The notes under the pieces are model-generated. The model saw only the letters and a list, made by a program, of their open reading frames with translations. It was not told where the DNA came from and made no database searches. Position numbers and translations under genes: made by a program. Below are positions 51,685 to 62,261 of a stretch of 64,000 bases of DNA, in pieces (position 1 is the stretch's first letter; each line of letters begins with the position of its first letter). Source of the stretch: CAVRCA01 sp963719345 (GTDB lineage Bacteria; Pseudomonadota; Alphaproteobacteria; Acetobacterales; Acetobacteraceae); the NCBI GenBank assembly GCA_963719345.1, contig CAVRCA010000012.1, forward strand, positions 1 through 64,000, read 5' to 3'.

Positions 51685-52962
51685 CTATTGCTGCGCGTCC
51701 TGCTTCAGCACTTCCCCGGCCAAGTAAAGGCTGCCGCATACCAGCACCCGGCCGGATTTCTCAGCGTCGTCAGCAATCGAGCGGAGCGACTGTTCGACGG
51801 TCGGACCGGGGCGCGCCACACCTCCCGAGGCGGCGACGATCGCTTCCACCGGCAGCGCCAGATACTGTCCTGGCTCCGCCACGGCCCACACCGAGGCGGC
51901 GAGCGGCAGCAGCGGCTGCAGGAAGGAAGCGGGCTCCTTCGATTGCTTCATGCCGACCACAAGATGCGTCGGCCGGTCGGACCAGTCGTCCAGATGACGC
52001 GCGAGGGCTGCCGCCGCCCCCGGATTGTGGCCACCATCCAGCCATAGCTCCCAGCCCGGCGGCAGCAGCCGGGCCAGCGCGCCGTGCAGGATTTGCAGCC
52101 GCGCCGGCCAGTGCGCCGCCGCAACGCCGCGCGCGATCGCCGCGATCGGCAACCCGGGTGCCAGAACCCGGAGCGCACGGATGGCGATCCCCGCGTTGTC
52201 AAGCTGATGCGCCCCCGCCAGTCCAGGCGGCGGCAGATCGACCACGCCCACGGTGTCCACGTAGCGGAAGCCTGCTCCGTCCGCGACGACCCGCCAGTCG
52301 CGGTCGCGCAGCAGCATCGGGGCCTCCATTTCGGCCGCTCGCGCCAGAATCGCTCTCAGTGCTTGTCCCGGCTGCGCCCCGACCACGATCGGCACGCCCG
52401 GCTTGATGATGCCGGCCTTTTCGGCGGCGATGGCGGCGAGCGTGTCGCCGAGCATTTCGCGGTGATCGAGCGAGACCGACGTGATGGCGCAAGCCGCCGG
52501 CCGGTCGATCACGTTGGTCGCGTCGCCCCGACCGCCCAGTCCCACCTCCAGTACGCACAACTCCGCCGGGGTTTCGGCGAACAGCAGGAAAGCGACGGCG
52601 GTAATGACCTCGAAAACGGTGATCGGCGCACCCGCGTTCGCCCGCTCCACCGTCTCGAGCGCTGTGGCCAACGCGTCGTCCTCGACAAGCCGTCCGGCCA
52701 CGCGAATGCGTTCGTTAAACCGCACGAGGTGGGGCGAGGTATAGACATGCACCCGCCAGCCGGCTGCTTCCGCAATGGCGCGCAGAAACGCGCATGTGCT
52801 TCCCTTGCCATTCGTGCCCGCGACGTGGATGACCGGCGGCAGGCGGCGTTCCGGGTGGCCGAGCTTGCCGAGCAGCACCAGCAGGCGGTCGAGGCTGAGA
52901 TCGATGAGCCGCGGATGCAGGCCATGCAGGCGCTCGACGATCCCCTCGATTCGAGGGCTCAA
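51685..52962 (-). CDS. folC: Dihydrofolate synthase/folylpolyglutamate synthase
   Basis: FolC adds glutamate to dihydropteroate and folates. VIHVAGTNGKGSTCAFLRAI is the P-loop; TSPHLVRFNERIRV, VLEVGLGGRGDATNVI and SLDHREMLGDTL are ligase signatures, and LDGGHNPGAA follows in the C-terminal domain. 425 residues. It overlaps accD by four bases and ends the trpB-trpA-accD-folC group. Confidence 0.95.
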   Translation of the reverse strand: MSPRIEGIVERLHGLHPRLIDLSLDRLLVLLGKLGHPERRLPPVIHVAGTNGKGSTCAFLRAIAEAAGWRVHVYTSPHLVRFNERIRVAGRLVEDDALATALETVERANAGAPITVFEVITAVAFLLFAETPAELCVLEVGLGGRGDATNVIDRPAACAITSVSLDHREMLGDTLAAIAAEKAGIIKPGVPIVVGAQPGQALRAILARAAEMEAPMLLRDRDWRVVADGAGFRYVDTVGVVDLPPPGLAGAHQLDNAGIAIRALRVLAPGLPIAAIARGVAAAHWPARLQILHGALARLLPPGWELWLDGGHNPGAAAALARHLDDWSDRPTHLVVGMKQSKEPASFLQPLLPLAASVWAVAEPGQYLALPVEAIVAASGGVARPGPTVEQSLRSIADDAEKSGRVLVCGSLYLAGEVLKQDAQQ

Positions 52963-53822
52963 GCCGCTTCCTTGTCCTTGACCCGCAACAGGTCGATCAG
53001 CCGACCGAGAATCTCGCGCAACTCGGCCCGCCTGATCACCATGTCGAGCATCCCGTGCTCCAGGAGATACTCCGCCCGCTGGAACCCCTCCGGCAGCTTC
53101 TCGCGCACGGTCTGCTCGATCACGCGAGCGCCCGCAAAGCCGATCAGCGCGCCGGGTTCCGCGATCAGCAGGTCGCCCAGCATGGCAAAGCTCGCGGTCA
53201 CGCCGCCGGTCGTCGGGTCGGTCAGCACCACGATGAACGGCAGCCCGGCTTCCCTGACCAGCCGCGTTGCGATGATCGATCGCGGCATCTGCATCAGGCT
53301 GACCGCGCCTTCCTGCATCCGCGCCCCGCCGGACGCGGTGTAGACGACCAGCGGGGCATCCTGCAGTACTGCGAGCCGCGCCGCCGCGACGATCCCCTCG
53401 CCGACGGCTGCGCCCATCGAACCGCCCATAAAGTCGAACGACATCGCGGCCACCACGGCGCGACTGCCGGCGATCGTGCCGTGCGCGACAAGGATGGCGT
53501 CGTCCAGTTGAGTCTTGTCCCGCGCTTCCTTCAGCCGCTCCGTGTATCGCTTGCTGTCGCGAAACTTGAGCGGATCAAGCGGCACCTTCGGCAGCTCGAT
53601 CCGAGTGTAACTGTTCTCATCGAAGGTCCAGGCGAGGCGATCCTGCGCGCTCGCCCGCATGTGGTGGCCACAATGCGGGCATACTTTCAGGTTCTTCGCC
53701 AGTTCGGCGCGAAAGATCATCTGCTCGCAGGACGGGCATTTGTGCCAGAGGTCTTCCGGCACTTCGCGACGGGTGAACAGGGTGCGGATTTTTGGCCGCA
53801 CATACTCGGTGAGCCAGCTCAT
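52959..53822 (-). CDS. accD: Acetyl-CoA carboxylase carboxyltransferase subunit beta
   Basis: The 287-residue subunit has the N-terminal zinc ribbon CPSCEQMIF...CPHCGHHM and the crotonase-like core AMSFDFMGGSMGAAVGEGI, VYTASGGARMQEGAVSLMQMP, and VVLTDPTTGGVTASFAMLGDL. It pairs with AccA, not seen here, in fatty-acid synthesis. Start and stop both overlap neighbours by four bases. Confidence 0.96.
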   Translation of the reverse strand: MSWLTEYVRPKIRTLFTRREVPEDLWHKCPSCEQMIFRAELAKNLKVCPHCGHHMRASAQDRLAWTFDENSYTRIELPKVPLDPLKFRDSKRYTERLKEARDKTQLDDAILVAHGTIAGSRAVVAAMSFDFMGGSMGAAVGEGIVAAARLAVLQDAPLVVYTASGGARMQEGAVSLMQMPRSIIATRLVREAGLPFIVVLTDPTTGGVTASFAMLGDLLIAEPGALIGFAGARVIEQTVREKLPEGFQRAEYLLEHGMLDMVIRRAELREILGRLIDLLRVKDKEAA

Positions 53823-54645
53823 GCGGGCACCCGGACGCCCCGCACCCCGTCGGCCAGCGCGCGCACTTGGTCGAGCACGCGCCGGATGCTGTCGGGCCGG
53901 GCGCGACCGTGCTCGTCAAGGCTAGCCGCGAGCGTGTCGATCAGCGCCGAGGCGACCACCGCGCCATCCGCGATGCCGACGACCGAAGCGGCCTGGGCCG
54001 GCGTGCGTACGCCGAATCCCACTGCGATCGGCAGATCCGAAACCCGGCGAATGCGTGGGATGTTGGCGGCCAGATCCTCACCGCTTGCGGTGCGCGTGCC
54101 AGTGATCCCGGTGATGCTGACGTAGTAGACAAAGCCCGAGCTGCCCTGCAGCACGAAAGGCATCCGGGCGTCGTCCGTGGTGGGTGCGACCAGGCGGATG
54201 ATGTCAAGCCCGCGGGCGTTGGCGTCGGGAACCAGAAGGTCGGCTTCCTCGGTCGGCAAGTCCACCACGATCAGCCCGTCCACTCCAGCAGTCGCGGCGT
54301 CGTCGCAGAACCGCCTCGTTCCATACGAAATGACTGGGTTGAGATAGCCCATCAGAATGATTGGTGTGTCGTCGTCCTCACGCCGAAAGTCGCGCACCAT
54401 GGCGAGCGCGCGGCCGAGGGTGGCGCCGGCCCTCAATGCCCGCTTGCCGGCAGCCTGGATGGTCGGGCCGTCGGCCATCGGGTCGGTGAACGGCATGCCG
54501 ATCTCGATCAGGTCGGCGCCCGCCTTCGGCATCCCGCGCAGGATCGCCATCGAGGTCGCGGCATCCGGGTCCCATGCCTCCAGAAACGGGATTAGCGCGC
54601 CCCGCCCTTCCCTCTTGAGCGCCGCGAACCGGGCTGCGATGCGGC

Positions 54646-54649
<4 letters not shown>
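53819..54649 (-). CDS. trpA: Tryptophan synthase alpha chain
   Basis: It cleaves indole-3-glycerol phosphate. LIEIGMPFTDPMADGPTIQAAGKRAL contains the catalytic Glu (EIG); PIILMGYLNPV, GLIVVDLPTEEADLL with the second catalytic Asp, and YYVSITGITGTR follow. 276 residues. GTG 54649 overlaps the trpB stop (GTGA), which fixes the start. Confidence 0.95.
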
Positions 54650-55869
<1,220 letters not shown>

Positions 55870-55990
55870 GAACGCTACTCCGGCGGAGTGACAGAAAGGG
55901 TCTCCGCAAGCTGGTGGTCTTAGCGCACGGTAACGGCCCGGTCATCACCGGACCTCGGTGCCGGCCGCATTGCAGCGTTGGGAGGAAGCC

Positions 55991-56381
55991 TTGCCCGTCA
56001 TCACCTTCAGCAATCCGCCGACCGTCCACTCAACCGGCGGTCGCTACAATCACGCCGCCTTCGTCCAGGGAGAGACGCGGCGACTGGTCATCTCCGGCCA
56101 GGTCGGCATCGCCCCCGACGGCACCGTTGCCGAGAGCGGCGAGGCGCAGGTCGTTCAGGCAATCAGAAAATCTCGGTGCGGTGCTGGCAGCGCACGGCAT
56201 GGGGCCGGCCGATGTGGTCAAAACCACCGTGTACCTGACCGACCGTGACCTCCTTGGGGCCTGGCGCGGGGCACGGGCTTCCTTGTTCGGCGAGCACACG
56301 ACCGCCTCGACTTTGCTGTTCGTCGCCGGCCTTGCCGACCCGCGGTTCAAGATCGAGGTGGAAGCCGAGGCCGCCGCCTGA
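55991..56381 (+). CDS. RidA/YjgF-like protein, one frameshift
   Basis: The YjgF fold appears as YNHAAFVQGETRRLVISGQVGIAPDGTV, NLGAVLAAHGMGPADVVKTTVYLTD and FVAGLADPRFKIEVEAEA. An extra A in the AAAA run near 56165 breaks the frame after VVQAI. TTG 55991 is preceded by GGGAGGAA. Reconstructed size ~129 residues. The Arg that binds the 2-aminoacrylate-type substrate (usually in a P.RxTVxV motif) appears here only as DPRFKIEVE, so imine-deaminase activity is uncertain. Divergent from trpB, a PLP enzyme that releases aminoacrylate. Confidence 0.75.
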
Positions 56382-56390
56382 CGTTTCCCG

Positions 56391-57071
56391 CTACACCGGA
56401 AACGGCGAAACACCGACGATATGAGTGTGCCCGCCCAGCATCAGCGCGTAGGCGGCGAGGCCGGCCGCGGGTCGCCACCAGCCGAGTTCATGGAGTGCGA
56501 GAGTGTTGCGGCCGGCCAGGATGGCGGCGAACGGCACGATCGAGGTACGCGACGCAAAGGCGTCCCACCTGGCGGCACCAAGGATGCGGCATCGCTTGGC
56601 GTCGATCGAGACGGTGCCGGCCACCGCCACCACGGCGAAGGCGGCGAAGAAGACCAGGGACGCCACATCGCCGTTGCCCACAAGGTGGACGAAGGCCCAG
56701 ATCGCGACGCCCACCAGAAAGGGATGGCGGGTGATGCGCACAACGCCCTGCGGCGGGCGATCCACCAGAGCTTCCTGGGCGACGGCCGTCGGATTGGGCG
56801 TGGTCAGGCCGATGACGACGAACAGAAAGGCGGGCAGCATCAGCGCGATGGCGAACGGCTTCCACCACTCGAGCTGCCCCCAGGTGGGCACGTAGTCGGC
56901 ATCGCGGTAGGCCCACACGAGCCAGATCAACGCGACTACCGAGGCGGCGGAGAATGCAAGCATGTAGCCGCGCGGCCCCATCTGCCCGACAACCCGGTCC
57001 CGCAAGGTGGTGCCGGAGACGCCGAGATGGATGGCGACGAAGAACAGGGCGGCGAGGACCACGGATGCCAT
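56391..57071 (-). CDS. NnrU-family membrane protein
   Basis: About 226 residues with six to seven hydrophobic segments. The family pattern AIHLGVSGTTLRDRVV, GYMLAFSAASVVALIWLVWAY, and RITRHPFLVGVAIWAFVHLVGNGDVASLVFF (a conserved TRHP) is clear. NnrU is linked to denitrification in some species; related proteins act in carotenoid or heme metabolism. No nitrogen-oxide genes are nearby, so no role is assigned. It sits 38 bases downstream of hemY. Confidence 0.75.
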   Translation of the reverse strand: MASVVLAALFFVAIHLGVSGTTLRDRVVGQMGPRGYMLAFSAASVVALIWLVWAYRDADYVPTWGQLEWWKPFAIALMLPAFLFVVIGLTTPNPTAVAQEALVDRPPQGVVRITRHPFLVGVAIWAFVHLVGNGDVASLVFFAAFAVVAVAGTVSIDAKRCRILGAARWDAFASRTSIVPFAAILAGRNTLALHELGWWRPAAGLAAYALMLGGHTHIVGVSPFPV

Positions 57072-57109
57072 GCCGTCTACCGATGCCGTATCAGCGGTGA
57101 CACGGCAAC

Positions 57110-58420
57110 CTAAGACGGAATACTGACCGGCGACGCGTCCCGGCGCGCCGCCGGTAGACTGGTCGGGGTTTTGGCCGGAGCGGAACTCCATGCCACCTTG
57201 CCGGGCGTACCGCAGGCGGGGCAGGCGGGGCGCCAACCCGGAAGCTGGGTGCCGCACGCGGTGCAGCGCCACACCGGGTCCGGCTCGGCGGCGGCCGCGC
57301 CGCGCAGCGCGTCCCGTTGCGCGGCTGTGCCGCGTCGCTGTCGCCCTCGGCTTCCGCAATGTCGGCCCGCAACACCCAGAGCCGCCGCTGATTGAACCCG
57401 GCTTCCTTCGCCCGGTCGGCGTAGCGGCGCGCCTCGTTGAGCAGGCCCGCATCCAAGGACGCGCGGGCCAGAAGCAGGAAGGTTTCCGGATGGTCCGGGT
57501 TCTCCTGCGCCAACCGCTCGGCCTCGTGCAGCCGGTCGGCGGGCGCGGTCAGCCGGCCAAGCGCCAGCGTCGCCAGATCCGGATGGGGTGAATGCGCCCA
57601 GGTCCGGCGGAGAACTTCGAGCGCCCGACCGGGCCGCCCCATCTCCTGCAGACGTCGCGCATACGCCAGCGCGGCGGGAACCAGGTCGGGATTTTCGTCC
57701 CACGCCTGCTTGGCCAGGCGCAGCGCGCGTTGCGGATCGGTCTCGGCGTCGGCGGCGGCGGCGGCGAGCTCAGCCTTCGGCTGGTCGGCATCGGCCAGCG
57801 CCAACGCCTCGGACCACGCGCCCGTCCGGATGGCCAGGGTCTGCCGCTCGGAGCGCAGCCACGCAGCACCGGGATGCGCCTGCTCGGCCTGGCGGGCGAG
57901 TACGGCCGCTTCCGCCCAGTCCTCCCGCGCGATCGCCTGACGCAGTAAGCCGCGCAGGCCGAGAAATCTCGCATCATCGCGGCTGGCCAGAGTACAGGAA
58001 CGCGCCTTCCGCCTCGCCTTCCTGGCCGGCGAGGCGGCCGGCCTCGGCCGTCAGCAGCAAGGTCTGCGGCGTGTCGCCGAGCAACCGCCGCGCCCGCGCC
58101 GCTTCCCGGCGGGCGCCGCCGAACTCGCCGGCCCCGAGCGCCACCAAGGTGCGGGTAATTGCCAGATCACCCTGTCGCCGCCGCTGCTCGAAGCGCGCGC
58201 GACGGATGCGTCGGGGCAATCCAAGAATGAACCCGACCAGGCGGACAAGGAGGTAGAGCACCAGAAAGCCTACCAGCAGGCCGAAAGCGACGACCGGCGC
58301 CGCGGCCTCGAAACTGTAGTTGCCGATTTCGGCATTGACCGTGCCGGGCAGGCCAGCCAGCAACCAGGCGATCGCGACGACCACAGCCGCCGTGACCAAG
58401 GCGAGAAGGACCCGGAGCAT
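57110..58420 (-). CDS. HemY-like tetratricopeptide membrane protein, two frameshifts
   Basis: The N-terminal helices LRVLLALVTAAVVVAIAWLLAGLPG and PVVAFGLLVGFLVLYLLVRLVGFI are followed by TPR helices (LVALGAGEFGGARREAARA, ALRLAKQAWDENPDLVPAALAYARRL) and a terminal zinc-ribbon-like WRCTACGTQLPGWRPACPACG. Frameshifts lie near 57985 and 57310. The proteobacterial HemY C-terminal region is linked to heme pathway genes; its biochemical role is unsettled. Its start overlaps the stop of the mitofilin-like gene. Confidence 0.8.
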
Positions 58421-59592
58421 CAGGCGTGGGTGGCCATGGTGGCCAGCGCAGCGCGCGCGTCGAGCAGGGACTGGGCTTGCGCCCGCCACCCGGAAATCGC
58501 TTGCGCCGCTGGGCCGGAGAGCCCGTCGAGAGCGGCGACCGCCCCGGCCAGATCGCCCGCCACTAACGCGCGCCGAGCGCGCGCGATTACGCCGGAGGCC
58601 GGATCGCCGACCAGCACGTGGTCGCCCTCACGCAGGCTCACGAGATCCTGGGCGCGCAGCCACATCCGGTCGAGAAAGGGCTGTCCCTCGGTCGAAGGGC
58701 GGCTGGCCTGCTCGGCGGCACTGGCGGCGGCCGGAAAGGACAGGCGCAGCGCAGCCTCGGTCGGCGGCGCGGCATGCGCGAACCGGCTCAGCGAAGGCGG
58801 CGCGCCAGGCAGATCGCCGAGCGGCTGGCCGCTGTCGAGCGCCGATTGGGCGGCCTGAATGCGGCCGATCCGCACCGCCTTGTCGGCCAGGGCGGGAACC
58901 TGTTCGACGGTCCGCTCAACCTCGCCCATCCGCTTGTCGCCCGCCTCGATCCGGCCGGACAGGACCGGCAGCGCGGCGGCCTCGTGCTCGGTTGCGGTCA
59001 AGCGAGTGCCCAGCGCGTCAAGCTTGTTGCCGAAATTGGTCTCTAGCCCCTGCTGGCGTTCGGCGAGCTGGTCTTCGCGTCCGGCCACCGCGTCGAGCCG
59101 GCTGGCAAATGCTGCGATGTCGCCCTTGGTCGCGACATCGGCCGGCACTTGCGGCCGCCCCTCGAGCTTGGCCAGACGCGCCTCGAGCGGCGCGAGGTCC
59201 GGCGCGGGCGGCGGCTCTGGCCGGGCCTCCAGCTTGGCCAGGCGCTCCTCGAGCGGGCCGAGATCCGGCGCGCTCGGTTGCGGCCTGTGTTCCAAGGCGG
59301 CAATGCGGGCCTCGATCGGGCGCAGGTCAGGTGGTGCGGGCACCGGACGCTGCTCTACGCGCGCGAGGCGCTGCTCGAGCGTCTGCACCTGCTGCTGCAA
59401 GGCGGCGACCTGGGCCGGGTGGACCAGGTCGTTGGCGTCAATCTGGGGCCGCGTAACGAACAGCCAGATAACGGCCAAAGCCAGGATGACGAAGGCGGCG
59501 AGGGCGAGCAGCGGCAGAGGCGCGAGCCGGCGGCTCAGCGGCTCGGTCGCGGCGGGCTCGCCGGGCGGGGGCAGGGCGCGTGTATCACTCAT
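58420..59592 (-). CDS. Mitofilin (Mic60)-like inner-membrane protein
   Basis: The 390-residue protein has a single membrane helix (LLALAAFVILALAVIWLFV), then a coiled coil with near-repeated blocks of the type LEERLAKLEARP, LEARLAKLEGRP and IEARIAALEHRP, then a C-terminal helical domain (WLRAQDLVSLREGDHVLVGDPASGVIARARRALVAGDLAGAVAALDGL). That layout matches alphaproteobacterial Mic60, the ancestor of the cristae protein mitofilin. It lies between hemD and hemY, its normal location. Overlaps both neighbours. Confidence 0.85.
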   Translation of the reverse strand: MSDTRALPPPGEPAATEPLSRRLAPLPLLALAAFVILALAVIWLFVTRPQIDANDLVHPAQVAALQQQVQTLEQRLARVEQRPVPAPPDLRPIEARIAALEHRPQPSAPDLGPLEERLAKLEARPEPPPAPDLAPLEARLAKLEGRPQVPADVATKGDIAAFASRLDAVAGREDQLAERQQGLETNFGNKLDALGTRLTATEHEAAALPVLSGRIEAGDKRMGEVERTVEQVPALADKAVRIGRIQAAQSALDSGQPLGDLPGAPPSLSRFAHAAPPTEAALRLSFPAAASAAEQASRPSTEGQPFLDRMWLRAQDLVSLREGDHVLVGDPASGVIARARRALVAGDLAGAVAALDGLSGPAAQAISGWRAQAQSLLDARAALATMATHA

Positions 59593-60335
59593 AGCAGCAA
59601 CGCCAGCATCTCGTCCTGTGTGGGTCGGGCGGCGACGCCGATGCGCCGCCAGGGGAGGCGCTCTAATGCCACGCCAGCGGGCCGCCCGATAGCCAGGGCG
59701 TCCACCTCGGCGAATTGCGTCGCACGGCAGGCCTCGGCGGCGAGGCGTACGAACACCCGCGCGGTCTCGGTCGAGAAGAACAGGCACGCGCGAAGGGCAT
59801 CGGACTCGAACGCGGCCCGGGCCGCGGTCGGTAAGCTCGGCACGGGGCGGGCGGCATAGACCTCGCGACGGATCACCGCGAAGCCGCGCGCTCGAAGCTC
59901 GGCTTCCAGCAATTTCCCTTGTCCCTCGCCGGAGGCGAGCAGCAGGGGGCCGCCGCCGGGTCGGAGCCGCTGCGCGGCCATGCTGGCCAGCGCGGTCGCA
60001 TCGCCCGCAGCGCTGAAAACGGTGGAAAATCCGACGGCCTCGGCACGCTTGGCGGTCGCGTCGCCGACCGCCAGCAGCGGACACCGGTGCCACTCCGTCG
60101 GCAGAGCATCGACGGCGTTGCCGCTAGTGACCAGGATCGCCGTCATTGCCGCGGGATCGGGCAGTGCCACCGGCACTCTCTCGATAACGAGCACCGGCGC
60201 AAGGACGGGCTTAAACCCCATCCCGGCGACGCACTCGGCCGTCGCGGCCGCGCCCGGCGGGGGGCGGGTAATCAGCACGGCTCGGCGCGCGTTGAGAGAG
60301 GCGCGCGCATGGAAAGAGGACTGGGCGGCCGTCAT
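59589..60335 (-). CDS. hemD: Uroporphyrinogen-III synthase
   Basis: The two-domain protein (248 residues) is divergent, as usual for HemD: AVLITRPPPGAAATAECVAGMGFKPVLAPVLVIE, ILVTSGNAVDAL, LLAVGDATAKRAEAVGF, LLLASGEGQGKLLEAELRARGFAVIRREVYAARP and ACLFFSTETARVFVRL. It closes hydroxymethylbilane into uroporphyrinogen III. hemC, usually just upstream, is absent; only 45 bases separate hemD from the divergent tsaD. Confidence 0.9.
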   Translation of the reverse strand: MTAAQSSFHARASLNARRAVLITRPPPGAAATAECVAGMGFKPVLAPVLVIERVPVALPDPAAMTAILVTSGNAVDALPTEWHRCPLLAVGDATAKRAEAVGFSTVFSAAGDATALASMAAQRLRPGGGPLLLASGEGQGKLLEAELRARGFAVIRREVYAARPVPSLPTAARAAFESDALRACLFFSTETARVFVRLAAEACRATQFAEVDALAIGRPAGVALERLPWRRIGVAARPTQDEMLALLL

Positions 60336-60380
60336 GTCCGTGTCCTATTACCCGGCCCGGTGCAAGGAGGCGAATTGCTC

Positions 60381-61445
60381 ATGCGGACCGGCCCGGTCCT
60401 CGGCCTTGAAAGCTCTTGCGACGAAACCGCCGCCGCCATTCTCGACGCGGACGGCGGCGTGCTGGCCGAGGCGTTGCTCAGCCAGGCGAGCGAGCATGCC
60501 CCCTTCGGCGGCGTCGTGCCGGAAATTGCCGCGCGGGCGCATCTCGCGCACCTGCCGGGGCTGGTCCGCAACGTGATGGCCCGCGCCGGGATCGGCTTTT
60601 CCGAACTCGGCGGCGTCGCAGCGAGCGGCGGGCCGGGGTTGATCGGCGGGCTGATCGTGGGGTCTGGCGTCGCCAAGGGCATCGCGATCGCCCATGGGCT
60701 GCCCTACATCGCCGTCAATCACCTCGAGGCGCACGCGTTGACCGCACGCCTGCCCGGCCTTGTCGCCCGCAAGGTGGCGTTTCCTTACCTGCTCCTCCTC
60801 GTATCCGGCGGGCATTGCCAGTGCGTCGCGGTGGATGGCGTGGGCCGGCATCGCCGCCTCGGCGGCACGGTGGACGACGCCGCCGGCGAGGCGTTCGACA
60901 AAGTGGCCAAGCTGCTCGGCTTGCCCTGGCCGGGCGGGCCCGCGCTGGAGCGGCTGGCCGAAGCGGGAGACCCGACGCGCTTTAGGTTCCCCCGTCCGCT
61001 GCTCGGCCGTGCCGGCTGCGACTTCAGTTTTTCCGGGCTTAAAACCGCGGTCGCGCAGGAGATTGCGCGCCAGCCGCCGGGTCCGTTGCCGGCCGGCCTG
61101 GCGGCCGACATCGCGGCTTCGTTCCAGCATGCCGTCGCGGCGGTGCTGGCGGATCGGGCCGGGCACGCGATGGCGATGATGCGCCAGACGGCCCCTGATG
61201 CCGACCTGTTGGTGGTGGCCGGTGGAGTGGCTGCCAACGCCACGATCCGCGCGACCCTCGAACGAGCCGCCCTGGAGGCGGGCTTCCGGCTGGCGGCGCC
61301 GCCAGTGCACCTTTGCACCGATAACGCAGTCATGGTCGCGTGGACCGGCCTTGAACGGCTCCGCCTAGGCCTCGTGGACGGGCTCGATTTCGCGCCGCGC
61401 CCGCGCTGGCCGCTCGACGCAACGGACATGCGGCGCGGGCCGTGA
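60381..61445 (+). CDS. tsaD: tRNA N6-adenosine threonylcarbamoyltransferase
   Basis: TsaD completes t6A on ANN-reading tRNAs. VLGLESSCDETAAAI at the N-terminus, the metal motif NHLEAH, LLVSGGHCQ, DDAAGEAFDKVAKLLGLPWPGGP, FSFSGLKTA and VAGGVAANATIR are complete. 354 residues. ATG 60381 lies ten bases after AAGGAGG; TTG 60375 is an alternative. Its stop overlaps the rlmJ GTG start. Confidence 0.95.
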   Translation: MRTGPVLGLESSCDETAAAILDADGGVLAEALLSQASEHAPFGGVVPEIAARAHLAHLPGLVRNVMARAGIGFSELGGVAASGGPGLIGGLIVGSGVAKGIAIAHGLPYIAVNHLEAHALTARLPGLVARKVAFPYLLLLVSGGHCQCVAVDGVGRHRRLGGTVDDAAGEAFDKVAKLLGLPWPGGPALERLAEAGDPTRFRFPRPLLGRAGCDFSFSGLKTAVAQEIARQPPGPLPAGLAADIAASFQHAVAAVLADRAGHAMAMMRQTAPDADLLVVAGGVAANATIRATLERAALEAGFRLAAPPVHLCTDNAVMVAWTGLERLRLGLVDGLDFAPRPRWPLDATDMRRGP

Positions 61446-62261
61446 ACTACCGTCACGCCTACCACGCCGGCAACTTCGCCGACTGCATGAAGCACGCGTT
61501 GCTGGTCTGGGTCCTGCGCGCGCTGATGCGCAAGGATTCTCCCCTGTTCGTGCTGGACACGCACGCCGGCCCTGGTCAGACCGACCTTTCCGCCGCACCG
61601 GCCGAGCGTACCGGCGAGTGGAGGGGGGGCATCGGCCGGTTGCTCGACGCGCCGCCGCCTGCGTTGGAAGATTACGTGGGCATGGTGCGGTCGGCCGGGT
61701 TTTATCCCGGCTCGCCCGTCCTTGTCCGCGCCCTGTTGCGGCCGCAGGACCGGCTGGCCTGTTGCGAGCTGCATTGCCGACGACGCGTTGGCGCTGCGTC
61801 GGCTGTTCGCCCGCGACAAGCAGGTCGGGGTGCATCATCGGGACGGCTGGGAGGCCTTGACCGCCCTGCTGCCGCCGCCCGAGCGGCGCGCCCTGGTCCT
61901 GATCGATCCGCCTTACGAGGATCGCGCCGAGTTCGCCACGCTCGCCGCGCGATTGCGGCAGGCGCACGCGCGCTTCGCGTCCGGGGTCTATCTCGCATGG
62001 TATCCCATCAAGCACCGCACCCCGGTGCGCGAATTTCACGCCGCGCTGCGCGACAGCGGCATCGCCGACATGCTCGCCACCGAGCTGGTATTGCGCGAGC
62101 CGGTCGACCCCGCCCGGCTGAACGGGTGCGGGGTGCTGGTGGTGAACCCGCCCTGGCGATTCCAGGCAGAAGCCGGACCGATCCTCGCCGCCCTGCTCAA
62201 CCGCCTCGGCGACCGCGAGCGTGGCGAGGGCTGGTCCGCCCAGGTGCTCGCCAGTGAGTAG
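61442..62261 (+). CDS. rlmJ: 23S rRNA (adenine(2030)-N6)-methyltransferase RlmJ, one frameshift
   Basis: The RlmJ hallmarks are NYRHAYHAGNFADCMKHALLVWVL at the N-terminus, FVLDTHAGPGQTDL for SAM binding, and LVLIDPPYEDRAEF, the DPPY catalytic motif. An extra T near 61783 (GAGCTGCATTGCC) breaks the frame after CCELH; it resumes ADDALALRRLF. About 272 residues after repair. GTG start, overlapping tsaD. Confidence 0.88.
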
